64,000 nt of DNA from BOG-931 sp963761525 (GTDB lineage: Bacteria > Pseudomonadota > Alphaproteobacteria > Rhizobiales > Xanthobacteraceae): positions 248,001 through 312,000 of the forward strand of contig CAVXHG010000006.1 in the NCBI GenBank assembly GCA_963761525.1, written 5' to 3'. Both the position numbers and the translations under genes were made by a program. Of this stretch, positions 12,705 to 21,513 are shown in pieces. Position 1 is the stretch's first letter; the number at the start of each line of letters is the position of its first letter. Under the pieces are notes generated by a model, which ran no database searches, was not told the origin of the DNA, and saw only the letters and a list, made by a program, of their open reading frames with translations.

Positions 12705-13670
12705 CTATTTTCCCAAATCCGGCGCGATCTTCTTGCAGGCCTCGACCAGGCCCTCCACCGAGGCAACCGACTTCTCGAACATGCCGCGCTCAGCGCCGTT
12801 GAATTCTATTTCAACGATGCGCTCGACACCCTTCGCGCCGATCACCACCGGCACGCCGACATAGAGATCCTTGATGCCGTATTCGCCGTTCAGCCAGGCC
12901 GCGGCCGGCAACACGCGCTTTTTGTCACGCAGATAGCTTTCCGCCATCGCAATGGCCGAGGCTGCAGGCGCATAGAACGCCGAGCCGGTGCGGAGCAGGC
13001 TGACGATCTCGCCGCCGCCGTTGCGGGTGCGATCGACGATTTCGTCGAGCCGGGTCTGTGTGGTCCAGCCCATTTTGATCAGGTCGGGCAGCGGAATGCC
13101 GGCGACGGTCGAATAACGCACCAGCGGCACCATGGTGTCGCCGTGGCCGCCGAGCACGAAGGCGGTGACGTCCTCGACCGAAACGTTGAACTCGTCTGCC
13201 AGGAAGTAGCGGAAACGCGAAGAATCCAGCACGCCAGCCATGCCGACGACCATGTTCTTCGGCAGCCCGCAGCACTTCTGCAGCGCCCACACCATGGCGT
13301 CGAGCGGATTGGTGATACAGATGATGAAAGCGTTCGGGGCGTATTTCTTGATGCCCGAACCGACCTGCTCCATCACTTTCAGGTTGATTCCAAGCAGATC
13401 ATCGCGGCTCATGCCCGGCTTGCGCGGCACGCCCGCCGTAACGATGCATACCGATGCGCCCTCGAGGCCTTCGTAGGAATTGGTGCCTGTAAATTTTGCA
13501 TCAAAGCCGTCCACCGGCGACGACTGGACGAGATCGAGCGACTTGCCCTGGGGAACGCCCTCCGCGATGTCGAACATCACGACGTCGCCAAGCTCTTTGA
13601 GGCCAATAAGGTGAGCGAGCGTTCCGCCGATTTGACCAGAGCCGATCAGTGCAATCTTGTTTCGCGCCAT
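12705..13670 (-). CDS. mdh: Malate dehydrogenase, LDH-type
   Basis: NAD-dependent oxidation of malate to oxaloacetate. The start is ATG 13670 (MARNKIALIGSGQIGGTLAH), which places the dinucleotide-binding GSGQIGG at the expected distance; the ten codons upstream in frame lack family support. Substrate-binding arginines lie in GVPRKPGMSRDDLL, and the catalytic His in FVLGGHGDTMVPLVRYS. At 321 residues it matches the lactate-dehydrogenase-like class typical of alphaproteobacteria. It is preceded by zapE and followed by sucCD, the classical rhizobial TCA operon order. Confidence 0.97.
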   Translation of the reverse strand: MARNKIALIGSGQIGGTLAHLIGLKELGDVVMFDIAEGVPQGKSLDLVQSSPVDGFDAKFTGTNSYEGLEGASVCIVTAGVPRKPGMSRDDLLGINLKVMEQVGSGIKKYAPNAFIICITNPLDAMVWALQKCCGLPKNMVVGMAGVLDSSRFRYFLADEFNVSVEDVTAFVLGGHGDTMVPLVRYSTVAGIPLPDLIKMGWTTQTRLDEIVDRTRNGGGEIVSLLRTGSAFYAPAASAIAMAESYLRDKKRVLPAAAWLNGEYGIKDLYVGVPVVIGAKGVERIVEIEFNGAERGMFEKSVASVEGLVEACKKIAPDLGK

Positions 13671-13831
13671 CTGACAAAATCCTTGAATTTGGATTGGCAA
13701 AAGAAAGGCCGGCTGTCGCGGTCATTAGCCCTTTCGGATGAAGCGTTCAAGTCGCCTGAGGCTCAGCCAAAACCATGCGATCCGGGCCGCGTTGCCGCCT
13801 GTTTTTCGAGCCCTGACAACCGGCTTCGCAA

Positions 13832-15010
13832 TTAAGTCTCTACGATTCCAGTTGAAGCGCCGCTGGTCTGTCCGTGCGCGGCACCGTGGGGCCGTGCGAG
13901 GTAGGCTTGCGACCGCATTTCGATGAGGCGCGAGGCGGTGCGCTTGAATTCCTGCGCCTCGTATCCCTCATCCGCCTGATAGAGCGAGTCCGGCTCGGCC
14001 GCGGCCGAGGCGATCAGCTTCACATTAAGGTCGTAGAACGTATCGATCAGAATGATGAAACGTTTCGCCGCGTTACGATTGTCGTATGTCATCACTGGAA
14101 TGTGGTCGAGGATGACGGTGTGATATTCGTGCGCGACCCGGAGATAGTCCACGGCGGCAAGCGGCTGTTCGCATAGATCATGAAACGAGAAACGCGCCAC
14201 GCCCATGAAAGCGCGCGGCACGTGGACACTCCTGCCCTTGAGCGGCAAATCCTGCGGTGCTCCGGCATGTCCGCCGGTCAGCCGCTGCCAGGCATCGTCC
14301 AGTGCCGCGTCCGCGGCACTATCAGCCGGCACGTACCAGACCGACTTGCCGGCGAGTTTCTCGAGGCGAAAATCCGTGCGCGCATCGAGCCGCACGATGT
14401 CCATGCGCTGTTCGAGCATCTGGATGAATGGAACGAATAGCGCGCGGTTCAACCCATCCTTGTAGAGGTCACGCGGCGCGACGTTGGATGTGGCGACCAC
14501 AACAACGCCGCGTTCAAATAATCGCGTGAACAGCCGGCCGAGAATCATCGCATCGGCAATGTCGGTGACATGGAATTCGTCGAAGCAGAGTAGCCAGGCT
14601 TCTTCGATCAATTGCTCGGCCACCAGATGGATCGGATCGTCACCGGCATGTGCACCAAGTTTCATCTCCTGACGAAGAGCATAGATGCGCTCATGCACGT
14701 CAAGCATGAATTCGTGAAAGTGTGCGCGGCGCTTGCGTATCACCGGACTGGCTTCGAAAAACAGGTCCATCAGCATCGTCTTGCCGCGCCCGACGTCACC
14801 GTAGATGTAAAGACCCTTGATATTTTGTCCGTCGTTCTTGCGGCCCCCGAACAGCCAGCCAAGCGACGATGATTTTCGCGCCAACCTATATTCGGCAACG
14901 CGGGACTCAAGCTGCGTCAGCTTTGCAACAACGGCGCGTTGCGCCTCGTCATCATCGATCCGCCCCGCGGCGACGCCGGCGGCATATTGCGCTGTGACGG
15001 AGCTCGGCAT
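13832..15010 (-). CDS. zapE: Cell division protein ZapE (AFG1-like ATPase)
   Basis: P-loop ATPase that in E. coli associates with the FtsZ ring. The 392 residues start at MPSSVTAQYAAGV. Walker A is YIYGDVGRGKTMLMD, followed by RAHFHEFMLDVHERI. The Walker B-like LLCFDEFHVTDIADAMILGRL is diagnostic of the AFG1 family, and TSNVAPRDLYKDGLNR is a sensor-type motif. It is the first gene of the mdh-suc-lpd block on the minus strand, 161 bases before mdh. This linkage is frequent in alphaproteobacteria although the functional reason is unclear. Confidence 0.94.
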   Translation of the reverse strand: MPSSVTAQYAAGVAAGRIDDDEAQRAVVAKLTQLESRVAEYRLARKSSSLGWLFGGRKNDGQNIKGLYIYGDVGRGKTMLMDLFFEASPVIRKRRAHFHEFMLDVHERIYALRQEMKLGAHAGDDPIHLVAEQLIEEAWLLCFDEFHVTDIADAMILGRLFTRLFERGVVVVATSNVAPRDLYKDGLNRALFVPFIQMLEQRMDIVRLDARTDFRLEKLAGKSVWYVPADSAADAALDDAWQRLTGGHAGAPQDLPLKGRSVHVPRAFMGVARFSFHDLCEQPLAAVDYLRVAHEYHTVILDHIPVMTYDNRNAAKRFIILIDTFYDLNVKLIASAAAEPDSLYQADEGYEAQEFKRTASRLIEMRSQAYLARPHGAAHGQTSGASTGIVET

Positions 15011-15268
15011 TTCTGAAATTAACCGTTGTGGGCGAAACGTGGCAGGTCGTAGTGAGTGTGCGATTGCGCTGTCGTCAAATGGTCGCGGAGAGTTTACAAG
15101 CCATGCTTAGTTTAGAAGCTATGCGTATACGGAATGTAGGCATGTTGCTCAATGCTTCGCCTTGTCAAAATTTTGCACCACACGACATGATTGTTTGATT
15201 CGGCGCGGCGGCGGAAAACGCTCATCGCGCCAACTGTGCTGCACGGAGGAAATCGCCAGGAGGTCTTA

Positions 15269-15883
15269 TTGACGGTGTCTGAACAAGACAGTCAGGAGAT
15301 TCTTGGAATGCAGGACGTTCTTCCCGAAAGCGGCGTAATCCGCAAATTATGGATTGGCGAAGGGGCGAAGTACCGCGACCACATGTTGCGGCTTGATCCG
15401 GAAAGCCGGCACAGCCGGTTTGCTGGCGGTGTATCCGACGAATTCATCCGCAAATACGCCGACCTGTCGGGCACGCTGGACGCGGTCCTCTACGGATTCT
15501 TCCTCGACGGCATCATGCGCGGCGCCGCCGAATTGCGCCCGCTGGGTGCACGTTTCCCACGCCAGGCCGAAGCTGCGATCAGCATCGAGAAGCGGTGGCA
15601 AAGTCACGGCGTCGGATCGGCGCTGCTGCGCCACATCCTGCTCGCCGCGCGCAATCGCGGCATCCGGATGCTGCACATGGCGTGCCTGGCCGAGAACCAA
15701 CGCATGCAACAACTTGCGCGGAAGTTCGACGCCGAACTCACATTCGATTTCAGCAATGTGATCGGTGAGGTTGAGTCGTCGCAGCCGACACCGCTATCGC
15801 TAATGCGCGAAATGATGGCAGACAGTCACGGCTTCGCCACGGCGATGCTGGATTTGCAGACGCGGATGTTCAGGCCGACCTGA
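15269..15883 (+). CDS. GNAT family N-acetyltransferase, TTG start
   Basis: A 204-residue acetyltransferase of unknown substrate. I choose TTG 15269 as start because a perfect Shine-Dalgarno AGGAGG at 15258-15263 lies five bases before it. The reading frame extends further upstream but without a ribosome site. The acetyl-CoA pyrophosphate loop is RWQSHGVGSALLRHILLAA (QxxGxG/A pattern), followed by AENQRMQQLARKFDAE. The protein begins with IRKLWIGEGAKYRDHMLRLD, resembling GNATs of the Bradyrhizobium group. Its last 14 bases overlap the convergent thpR gene. About 258 bases lie between it and the zapE start, enough for divergent promoters, though no motif is clear. Confidence 0.82.
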   Translation: MTVSEQDSQEILGMQDVLPESGVIRKLWIGEGAKYRDHMLRLDPESRHSRFAGGVSDEFIRKYADLSGTLDAVLYGFFLDGIMRGAAELRPLGARFPRQAEAAISIEKRWQSHGVGSALLRHILLAARNRGIRMLHMACLAENQRMQQLARKFDAELTFDFSNVIGEVESSQPTPLSLMREMMADSHGFATAMLDLQTRMFRPT

Positions 15884-16433
15884 GCGCCCGCTCGGCGGCG
15901 AGCGGATAATCGGACTCAACGATGTAAGGACCGCCGCCGACCGATGAGCGCGACGAGAACAACACAAATCGCGATACTTGAAATGGCGCGGAACCATAGT
16001 AGCCGCGCGCGCCGAGATAGTCGGCAACGTCCCAGCTGGAGGAATCGCGCATCCGGGCCAGCGTGACGTGTGGCGTGTATTTGCGGCCTTCCGGCTCAAG
16101 CCCGAGCCGTTGCAACAGCCGTTCGTGCTCCGCCTGTAACTCCATCAACGGCGCGATTTGTCCTACGGAGGCGACCAGCGCGCGAGGCTTTCGGCCACCA
16201 AACGATTTCAATCCATCGAGGCGCAGTTCGAAGGCGCCACGATGGACGCGCCCCAGCACCTCGGCAATTTCATGGGCCAGCGCATCATCGACGTCGCCGA
16301 TAAAGCGCAGGGTCACGTGGTAATTCTCGGGGTCAATCCAGCGGGCGCCTGGCAAGCCGCCGCGCATCATCGACAGAGATTGGGCCACCGCGGGCGGGAT
16401 TTCCAGGCCGGTGAACAAGCGAGGCATCATCAA
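15870..16433 (-). CDS. thpR: RNA 2',3'-cyclic phosphodiesterase (2'-5' RNA ligase-like)
   Basis: 2H phosphoesterase superfamily protein of 187 residues, the normal size. Both catalytic histidine motifs are visible, HVTLRFIGD near residue 40 and HVTLARMRD near residue 125, about 85 residues apart as expected. The N-terminus PRLFTGLEIPPAV matches ThpR/LigT (LFVAL-like start). Two or three methionines occur in tandem at the start (433-425), so the exact first codon is uncertain. It converges on the GNAT gene with a 14-base overlap. Its cellular role in most bacteria is not settled; tRNA-fragment processing is the general idea. Confidence 0.9.
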   Translation of the reverse strand: MMMPRLFTGLEIPPAVAQSLSMMRGGLPGARWIDPENYHVTLRFIGDVDDALAHEIAEVLGRVHRGAFELRLDGLKSFGGRKPRALVASVGQIAPLMELQAEHERLLQRLGLEPEGRKYTPHVTLARMRDSSSWDVADYLGARGYYGSAPFQVSRFVLFSSRSSVGGGPYIVESDYPLAAERALRSA

Positions 16434-16516
16434 CTCCAGCTCGTAGGAAGCGAATCACCGCCAGATCAGAATGGGGTGATCACATGACGCTTGCAAGACT
16501 CAAAGACCCACAAGAC

Positions 16517-17212
16517 TCAAGACCGGTGTCGGACCTGAACACCGGCAATCAGTTCCTGTACTTTTGGTAAAATGCGCTCGACAATGATGCCGACCCCGGT
16601 CGCATTGGGATGTAACCCGTCGTGCTGCGTCAGCTTCGGGTCGGCGGCGACGCCGTCGAGAAAAAATGGATAAAGCGATACGCCATATTTCGCGGCGAGG
16701 TCTGGATAGATGCGTTCAAAGGCCTGGACGTAATCCGGACCAAGATTAGGCGCAGCGCGCATGCCGCAGAACAGGATGGCGATATGCCGCTGGGTCAGCC
16801 GGCTCAAGATTGCATCCAGCGCCTTGCGCGTTACGTCAGGGTTGATGCCACGCAGCATATCGTTGGCGCCAAGCTCAAGGATCACGGCGTTTGTGTCATC
16901 CGGCACCGACCAGTCCAGCCGCGCCAGCCCGTCTGATGCAGTGTCGCCGGATACGCCGGCATTTTGCACCTCAGCGGCCACACCCTTCGCCGTCAGTGCC
17001 GCCTGCAATTGCGGCACAAAACCGTCCTTATCAGGCAAGCCGTAACCGGCGGTCAGAGAATCCCCGAGCGCAATGACTTTAACCGGAGTTTGGGCATAAG
17101 CAGGCGCCGCTATTGTTTCAGCAATCAGGCTCAAAGCTCCCGCAACCAGGATTTGGACCAGGACGTACCGCCACCCATATGATCGAACAGCAAATCGCGA
17201 GCACGCCGGCAT
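16517..17212 (-). CDS. SGNH-hydrolase arylesterase, TesA-like, exported
   Basis: Periplasmic lysophospholipase/thioesterase I-like enzyme of about 231 residues. A signal peptide is visible (VLVQILVAGALSLIAETIAA then PAYAQ). The SGNH blocks are present: nucleophile Ser in VIALGDSLTAGYGLP, block II Gly in NAGVSGDTASDG, block III in LELGANDMLRG, and catalytic Asp/His in DGLHPN. Start is ATG 17212 or 17215; longer readings run into the divergent ABC gene. Divergent tesA next to ybbA-ybbP is the same arrangement as in E. coli, suggesting an old functional link, possibly lipid or lipoprotein turnover at the envelope. Confidence 0.9.
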   Translation of the reverse strand: MPACSRFAVRSYGWRYVLVQILVAGALSLIAETIAAPAYAQTPVKVIALGDSLTAGYGLPDKDGFVPQLQAALTAKGVAAEVQNAGVSGDTASDGLARLDWSVPDDTNAVILELGANDMLRGINPDVTRKALDAILSRLTQRHIAILFCGMRAAPNLGPDYVQAFERIYPDLAAKYGVSLYPFFLDGVAADPKLTQHDGLHPNATGVGIIVERILPKVQELIAGVQVRHRS

Positions 17213-17213
17213 C

Positions 17214-17954
17214 ATGAACGACATTTCCATCCATCCTTCCGCCGGCGGTCCTGCCGCCGACGACGTCATCGCGTTGCGTGGCGTCGATCTCTCACTCGGC
17301 CGTGGCGCCGCCCGCGTCCACATTCTGCGCCAGATCGACCTCAATATAGGGCGCGGCGCAACCGTCGCACTGCTCGGTCCGTCGGGATCTGGCAAATCGA
17401 CGCTGCTGATGGTGATGACCGGCCTGGAGCGGCCGGATACCGGTACCGTCATGGTTGCCGGACAAGATCTCCGTCACCTCAACGAGGACGGGCTGGCGCG
17501 CTTTCGCGGCAAAAATGTCGGCATCGTTTTTCAGGCTTTCCATCTCATCCCGACCATGACTGCACTGGAGAACGTCGCGGTGCCGCTCGAATTCTCCGGC
17601 GAGCGCGATGCGCTTGCGCGCGCCGAGCAAGAACTCGCCGCCGTCGGCCTCGCGAAGCGTCTGCATCATTACCCGGCAGAACTCTCCGGTGGCGAACAGC
17701 AACGTGTCGCCCTTGCCCGAGCGCTAGCGCCTAACCCCGCCATTCTTGTTGCCGATGAGCCGACCGGCAATCTCGACGAAGCGACAGGACACGAGATTAT
17801 CGAGCTGCTGTTCCGCGGCCACCGAGAGCGCGGCACCACGCTCGTGCTGGTCACTCACGACACCGATCTTGCTGCGCGTTGCGATCGCGTGCTGCATTTG
17901 CACTCGGGCCAGATCGATCGTCAGACGTCATCGGCTGGGGCGACGGCGCGATGA
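17214..17954 (+). CDS. ABC transporter ATPase, YbbA/LolD-like
   Basis: ATPase subunit (246 residues) of a MacB/LolD-class transporter working with the FtsX-like permease downstream. Walker A GPSGSGKSTLLMVMTG, Q-loop region NVGIVFQAFHLIPTMTALEN, signature LSGGEQQRVALARALA, Walker B ILVADEPTGNLD and switch His in VLVTHD are all intact. The ATPTGNLDE segment is characteristic of the LolD/YbbA group. The stop overlaps the permease start as ATGA (17951-17954). Its start codon at 17214 practically coincides with the start of the divergent arylesterase, so its promoter must lie inside that gene. Confidence 0.94.
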   Translation: MNDISIHPSAGGPAADDVIALRGVDLSLGRGAARVHILRQIDLNIGRGATVALLGPSGSGKSTLLMVMTGLERPDTGTVMVAGQDLRHLNEDGLARFRGKNVGIVFQAFHLIPTMTALENVAVPLEFSGERDALARAEQELAAVGLAKRLHHYPAELSGGEQQRVALARALAPNPAILVADEPTGNLDEATGHEIIELLFRGHRERGTTLVLVTHDTDLAARCDRVLHLHSGQIDRQTSSAGATAR

Positions 17955-20544
17955 CGGCGCTTGCAGATACCGGCTTCGCATCACGTCACGACGCGGCGAC
18001 TGGACGAACGGCGCAACTCGCTCTGCGCTATGCATGGCGTGAGCTGCGCGGCGGGTTGCGTGGTTTCGGCGTCTTCATCGTCTGTATCGCGCTCGGCGTT
18101 TTTGCCATTGCCGGTGTCGGTTCGGTCGCTGCGAGCCTTGCCGACGGCATTGGCGGCGCCGGCCAGATCTTGCTGGGCGGCGACGTTTCTTTTTCACTGA
18201 TTCAGCGCGAAGCAACAGACGCCGAGCGCAACTTTATGAGCGCGCACGGTACCGTCTCAATCATCTCCTTGACGCGCGCCATGGCGCGCACCAGCGACGG
18301 TCGCTCTACACTCGTTGAAATCAAAGCAGCCGACAGCGCCTATCCTTTGTTTGGATCGGTGGCGACCGATCCGCAGCTTCCGCTCGACAAATTGTTCGCA
18401 CGGAACAACGGCGCGTTTGGTGCAGCTGTCGATCCGGCGCTGCTGACACGACTCGACCTGAAAGTCGGCGACCGTATTACCGTTGGCGGCGCCACGATCG
18501 AGTTGCGCGCAGCCTTGACCGGCGAGCCGGATAAGCTCACCGGCGGCATCGGGCTTGGGCCGCGTCTGCTGATCAGCGATGCGGCGTTGCAAGCGAGCGG
18601 CCTCATTCAGCCCGGCAGTCTGGTACGACGCGTTTATCGGCTCCGCTTGCCGGACAGCGATACGAGCGATCGCGCCGTCACGACGGTTGAGAAGGAAGCG
18701 CAAACACAATTTCCCGACGCGGGCTGGGAAGTCCGCACCCGCAGCAAAGCGACCCCGCAGCTCGAGCGCAACGTCGAGCGCTTCACGCAGTTTTTAACCC
18801 TGGTCGGCCTGACCACGCTGCTGGTCGGGGGCGTCGGCGTCGCCAACGCGGTCAGCGCGCATCTGGCGAGGAAGCGCGATGCGATCGCAACCATGAAAGC
18901 GCTCGGCGCGACCGGCGCAAGCGTGTTTGCGATCTACTGCACCCAAATGCTGTTGGTGGCGCTGTTTGCTGCGGTCATCGGCGCTGCGCTTGGCGCGGTG
19001 CTGCCGTACATTGTGAGCTGGGCGTTCGGCGCGATCATCCCGTTTCCAGTCGCACCGTCGCTGCATCCGGAAGTCTGGCGCTGTCGGTGCTTTATGGCTT
19101 GCTGACCGCTCTCGCCTTCGCGCTATGGCCGCTCGGGCGGGCGCACGACATCTCGGTGTCGATGCTGTTCCGCGATCAGGTTGCAGCCGAGCGGCATTGG
19201 CCGCGAAAGCGTTATGTTCTCGCTATCGCGGCCATCGGGGCAATCCTCGCCGCACTCGCGGTCCAGACGACTTACGACCACCGCATCGCCGCGATCTTCA
19301 TTGCAGCGGCGATCGGCGTATTTGTGGTGTTACGCCTGGTCGCGATTCTGACGGTGTGGATTGCGCGGCGTCTGCCGCGTCAGGGTTCGACGATATTGCG
19401 GCTCGCTATCGCCAACATCCATCGGCCGGGATCGCTGACACCAACCGTGATCCTCTCGCTCGGCCTCGGCCTCGCCTTGCTGGTGACGGTGATCGAGATT
19501 GACGGCAATCTCAATCGAGAATTCACCGCGGCGCTGCCCGAGAAGGCGCCTTCGTTCTTCTTGCTCGATATTCCGGCAACCGACGCCAGCCGCTTCGATG
19601 CCTTCGTGCATGACACCGTGCCGGCCTCAATGCTGGAGCGCGTGCCGATGCTGCGTGGCCGCATCGTCGCCGCGAACGGCATAAAAGCCGAGGATTTGAA
19701 ACCCGCGGCCGGATCGCGCTGGGTGCTGCAGGGCGACCGCGGCATAACCTTTTCATCGACCGTGCCGGCAGGCTCGCGAATCGTCGCCGGCGATTGGTGG
19801 GGCCCCGATTATTCCGGCGAACCGCTGGTTTCGCTCGAAAACAAAACCGCGGAAGATCTGAACCTCAAGATCGGCGAGCCGATCACGGTGAATGTGCTTG
19901 GCCGCAATGTGACTGCCAAGATTGCCAATCTACGCGCTGTCGATTGGGAAAATCTCGGCATCAATTTCGTGCTGGTGTTCTCGCCCGGCACGTTCAATGG
20001 CGCACCGCACAGCGATATCGCGACGCTCACGTTCGCTGACGGCGGCAGCAGCGCCGAAGAAACCGCCGTCATCAAAGCACTTGGGGACGCCTTTCCGAAC
20101 GTTACTGCTGTGCGGGTCAAGGACACGCTCGACACACTCAATGGCATCATCAACAAGCTGGTGCTGGCGCTCGGCGGCGCGAGTTCCATCACGCTGATAG
20201 CGGCCGCGTTCGTGCTCGGCGGCGCGCTCGCCGCAAGCCAGCGCTTTCGCATCTATGACGCCGTCGTACTGAAAACGTACGGCGCAACCCGCGCACGGCT
20301 ACTCGCCGCTTACGCACTCGAATATCTTTTCATCGGCCTGATCAGCGTCCTGTTCGGGGTCGCCATGGGCTCGATTGCCGCTGCCCTGATTGTGACCCGC
20401 GTGATGGAATTTCCATTCACCTGGGTGGCGGGACAGGCCGGCGCTGCGGCATTTACGGCTCTGGCCGTTACGGTGGTGTTCGGGCTTGCCGGCACCTTCA
20501 CCGCACTAGGCCGTAAACCAGCAGAGGTCTTGAGGAACCTCTGA
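17951..20544 (+). CDS. FtsX-like ABC permease, YbbP type, one frameshift
   Basis: Large inner-membrane permease of about 864 residues with the YbbP layout: an N-terminal helix (GFGVFIVCIALGVFAIAGVGS), a periplasmic domain, two FtsX helix sets (TLLVGGVGVANAVSAHLARKR; SITLIAAAFVLGGALAASQR), and a second large periplasmic domain. At 19070-19072 one A is missing: restoring GAAAGT gives HPESLALSVLYGLL and rejoins the two frames. This is most likely a homopolymer error. It is translationally coupled to its ATPase. The arylesterase-ATPase-permease set is conserved with E. coli tesA-ybbAP; its substrate is unknown. Confidence 0.9.
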
Positions 20545-20629
20545 CCGGTAATCGAGGTGAACGATTTGTAACCCTTGCCGAATATGGCGTCGCACCCATC
20601 TGGCGCGCACAGCCTTTTCACACTAAGTT

Positions 20630-20694
20630 CTAGGCACTCGGATTAGGCGTTCGCCGAACGCCATTGCCCGGATAAGACCGGGACAACCTAGGGG
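20630..20694 (+). promoter_or_regulatory. Structured 5' leader of the Bax-inhibitor gene (ybhL-leader-like)
   Basis: Three helices form a compact junction. The closing stem is CTAGG (20630-20634) with CCTAG (20687-20691). The first hairpin is GGCGTTC-gcc-GAACGCC (20646-20662). The second is CCCGG-ataaga-CCGGG (20667-20682). The ribosome site AGGGG (20690-20694), eight bases before ATG 20703, overlaps the closing stem, so the fold could control translation. A structured RNA named the ybhL leader is known upstream of this gene family in alphaproteobacteria. I assign it by position and shape, not by alignment. Confidence 0.6.
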
Positions 20695-20702
20695 TAACTT
20701 CC

Positions 20703-21458
20703 ATGTCCGACTTCGATCGGAATTACACGACCGCAAGGGCCGGCTACCGTACGGACCAGGTCACGATCGACGCGGGTCTGCGCGCTTACATGATCCGCGT
20801 CTACAATTACATGGCCGCCGGTGTCGCGCTGACAGGAGTGGTGGCATGGTTCACATTCTCGGCCGCCGTCACTGATGCCGGAGGCTCGCTGCAACTGACC
20901 TCGTTCGGTCACGCGATCTTCCAGAGCCCGTTGATGTGGGTATTTGTGCTGGCGCCACTCGGGCTCGTCATGCTTTTGAGCTTCGGCATCAATAGGCTAT
21001 CAGCAGGAACGGCGCTCATGCTGTTCTTCGTCTATGCTGGCCTACTTGGCTTATCGCTGGCGTCGATCTTCCTGGTCTATACGCAGCAGTCGATTACGCA
21101 GGTGTTCTTCATCTCCGCCGCAACCTTCGGCGCAATGAGCCTCTACGGCTACACCACACAGCGCGATCTGACCGGCGTGGGTTCGTTCATGCTCATGGGC
21201 CTGATCGGCATCGTGATCGCGAGCCTGGTTAACGTCTTCCTGCACTCCAGTGGCCTCGGTTGGGCGATATCGGTGATCGGCGTGCTCGTATTCGTCGGTC
21301 TGACTGCGTACGACACGCAGCGGATCAAGGAGATGTACAGCGTCAACGACGATGGCACGGTCGCAGGCCGCAAGGCGGTGATGGGCGCGCTGTCGCTCTA
21401 TCTCGACTTCATCAACCTGTTCCTGATGCTGCTGCGGATTTTCGGCGACCGCCGCTAA
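20703..21458 (+). CDS. Bax inhibitor-1/YccA family membrane protein
   Basis: A 251-residue inner-membrane protein with seven predicted hydrophobic segments after a polar N-terminus (MSDFDRNYTTARAGYRTDQV). Family hallmarks include ITQVFFISAATFGAMSLYGY and GVLVFVGLTAYDTQRIKEMY near the C-terminus, where the conserved aspartates lie. BI-1 homologs are calcium-leak or stress-related channels; the bacterial role is poorly defined. It is monocistronic: a structured leader precedes it and a strong terminator follows 23 bases after the stop. Confidence 0.93.
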   Translation: MSDFDRNYTTARAGYRTDQVTIDAGLRAYMIRVYNYMAAGVALTGVVAWFTFSAAVTDAGGSLQLTSFGHAIFQSPLMWVFVLAPLGLVMLLSFGINRLSAGTALMLFFVYAGLLGLSLASIFLVYTQQSITQVFFISAATFGAMSLYGYTTQRDLTGVGSFMLMGLIGIVIASLVNVFLHSSGLGWAISVIGVLVFVGLTAYDTQRIKEMYSVNDDGTVAGRKAVMGALSLYLDFINLFLMLLRIFGDRR

Positions 21459-21481
21459 CCCTCGGCACAACATCGCTAATG

Positions 21482-21513
21482 AAACGCCCCGGTTCATGAT
21501 CGGGGCGTTTTGC
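21482..21513 (+). terminator. Rho-independent terminator after the Bax-inhibitor gene
   Basis: A perfect 10-bp stem AAACGCCCCG / CGGGGCGTTT with a nine-base loop, followed by TTTT. The stop codon of the convergent MFS gene lies in the loop, so the last codons of that gene and the terminator share sequence. Confidence 0.9.

Noticed and set aside
17213..17452. N-terminal extension of the arylesterase
   Set aside because: It would run through the divergent ABC gene and destroy the signal peptide position.
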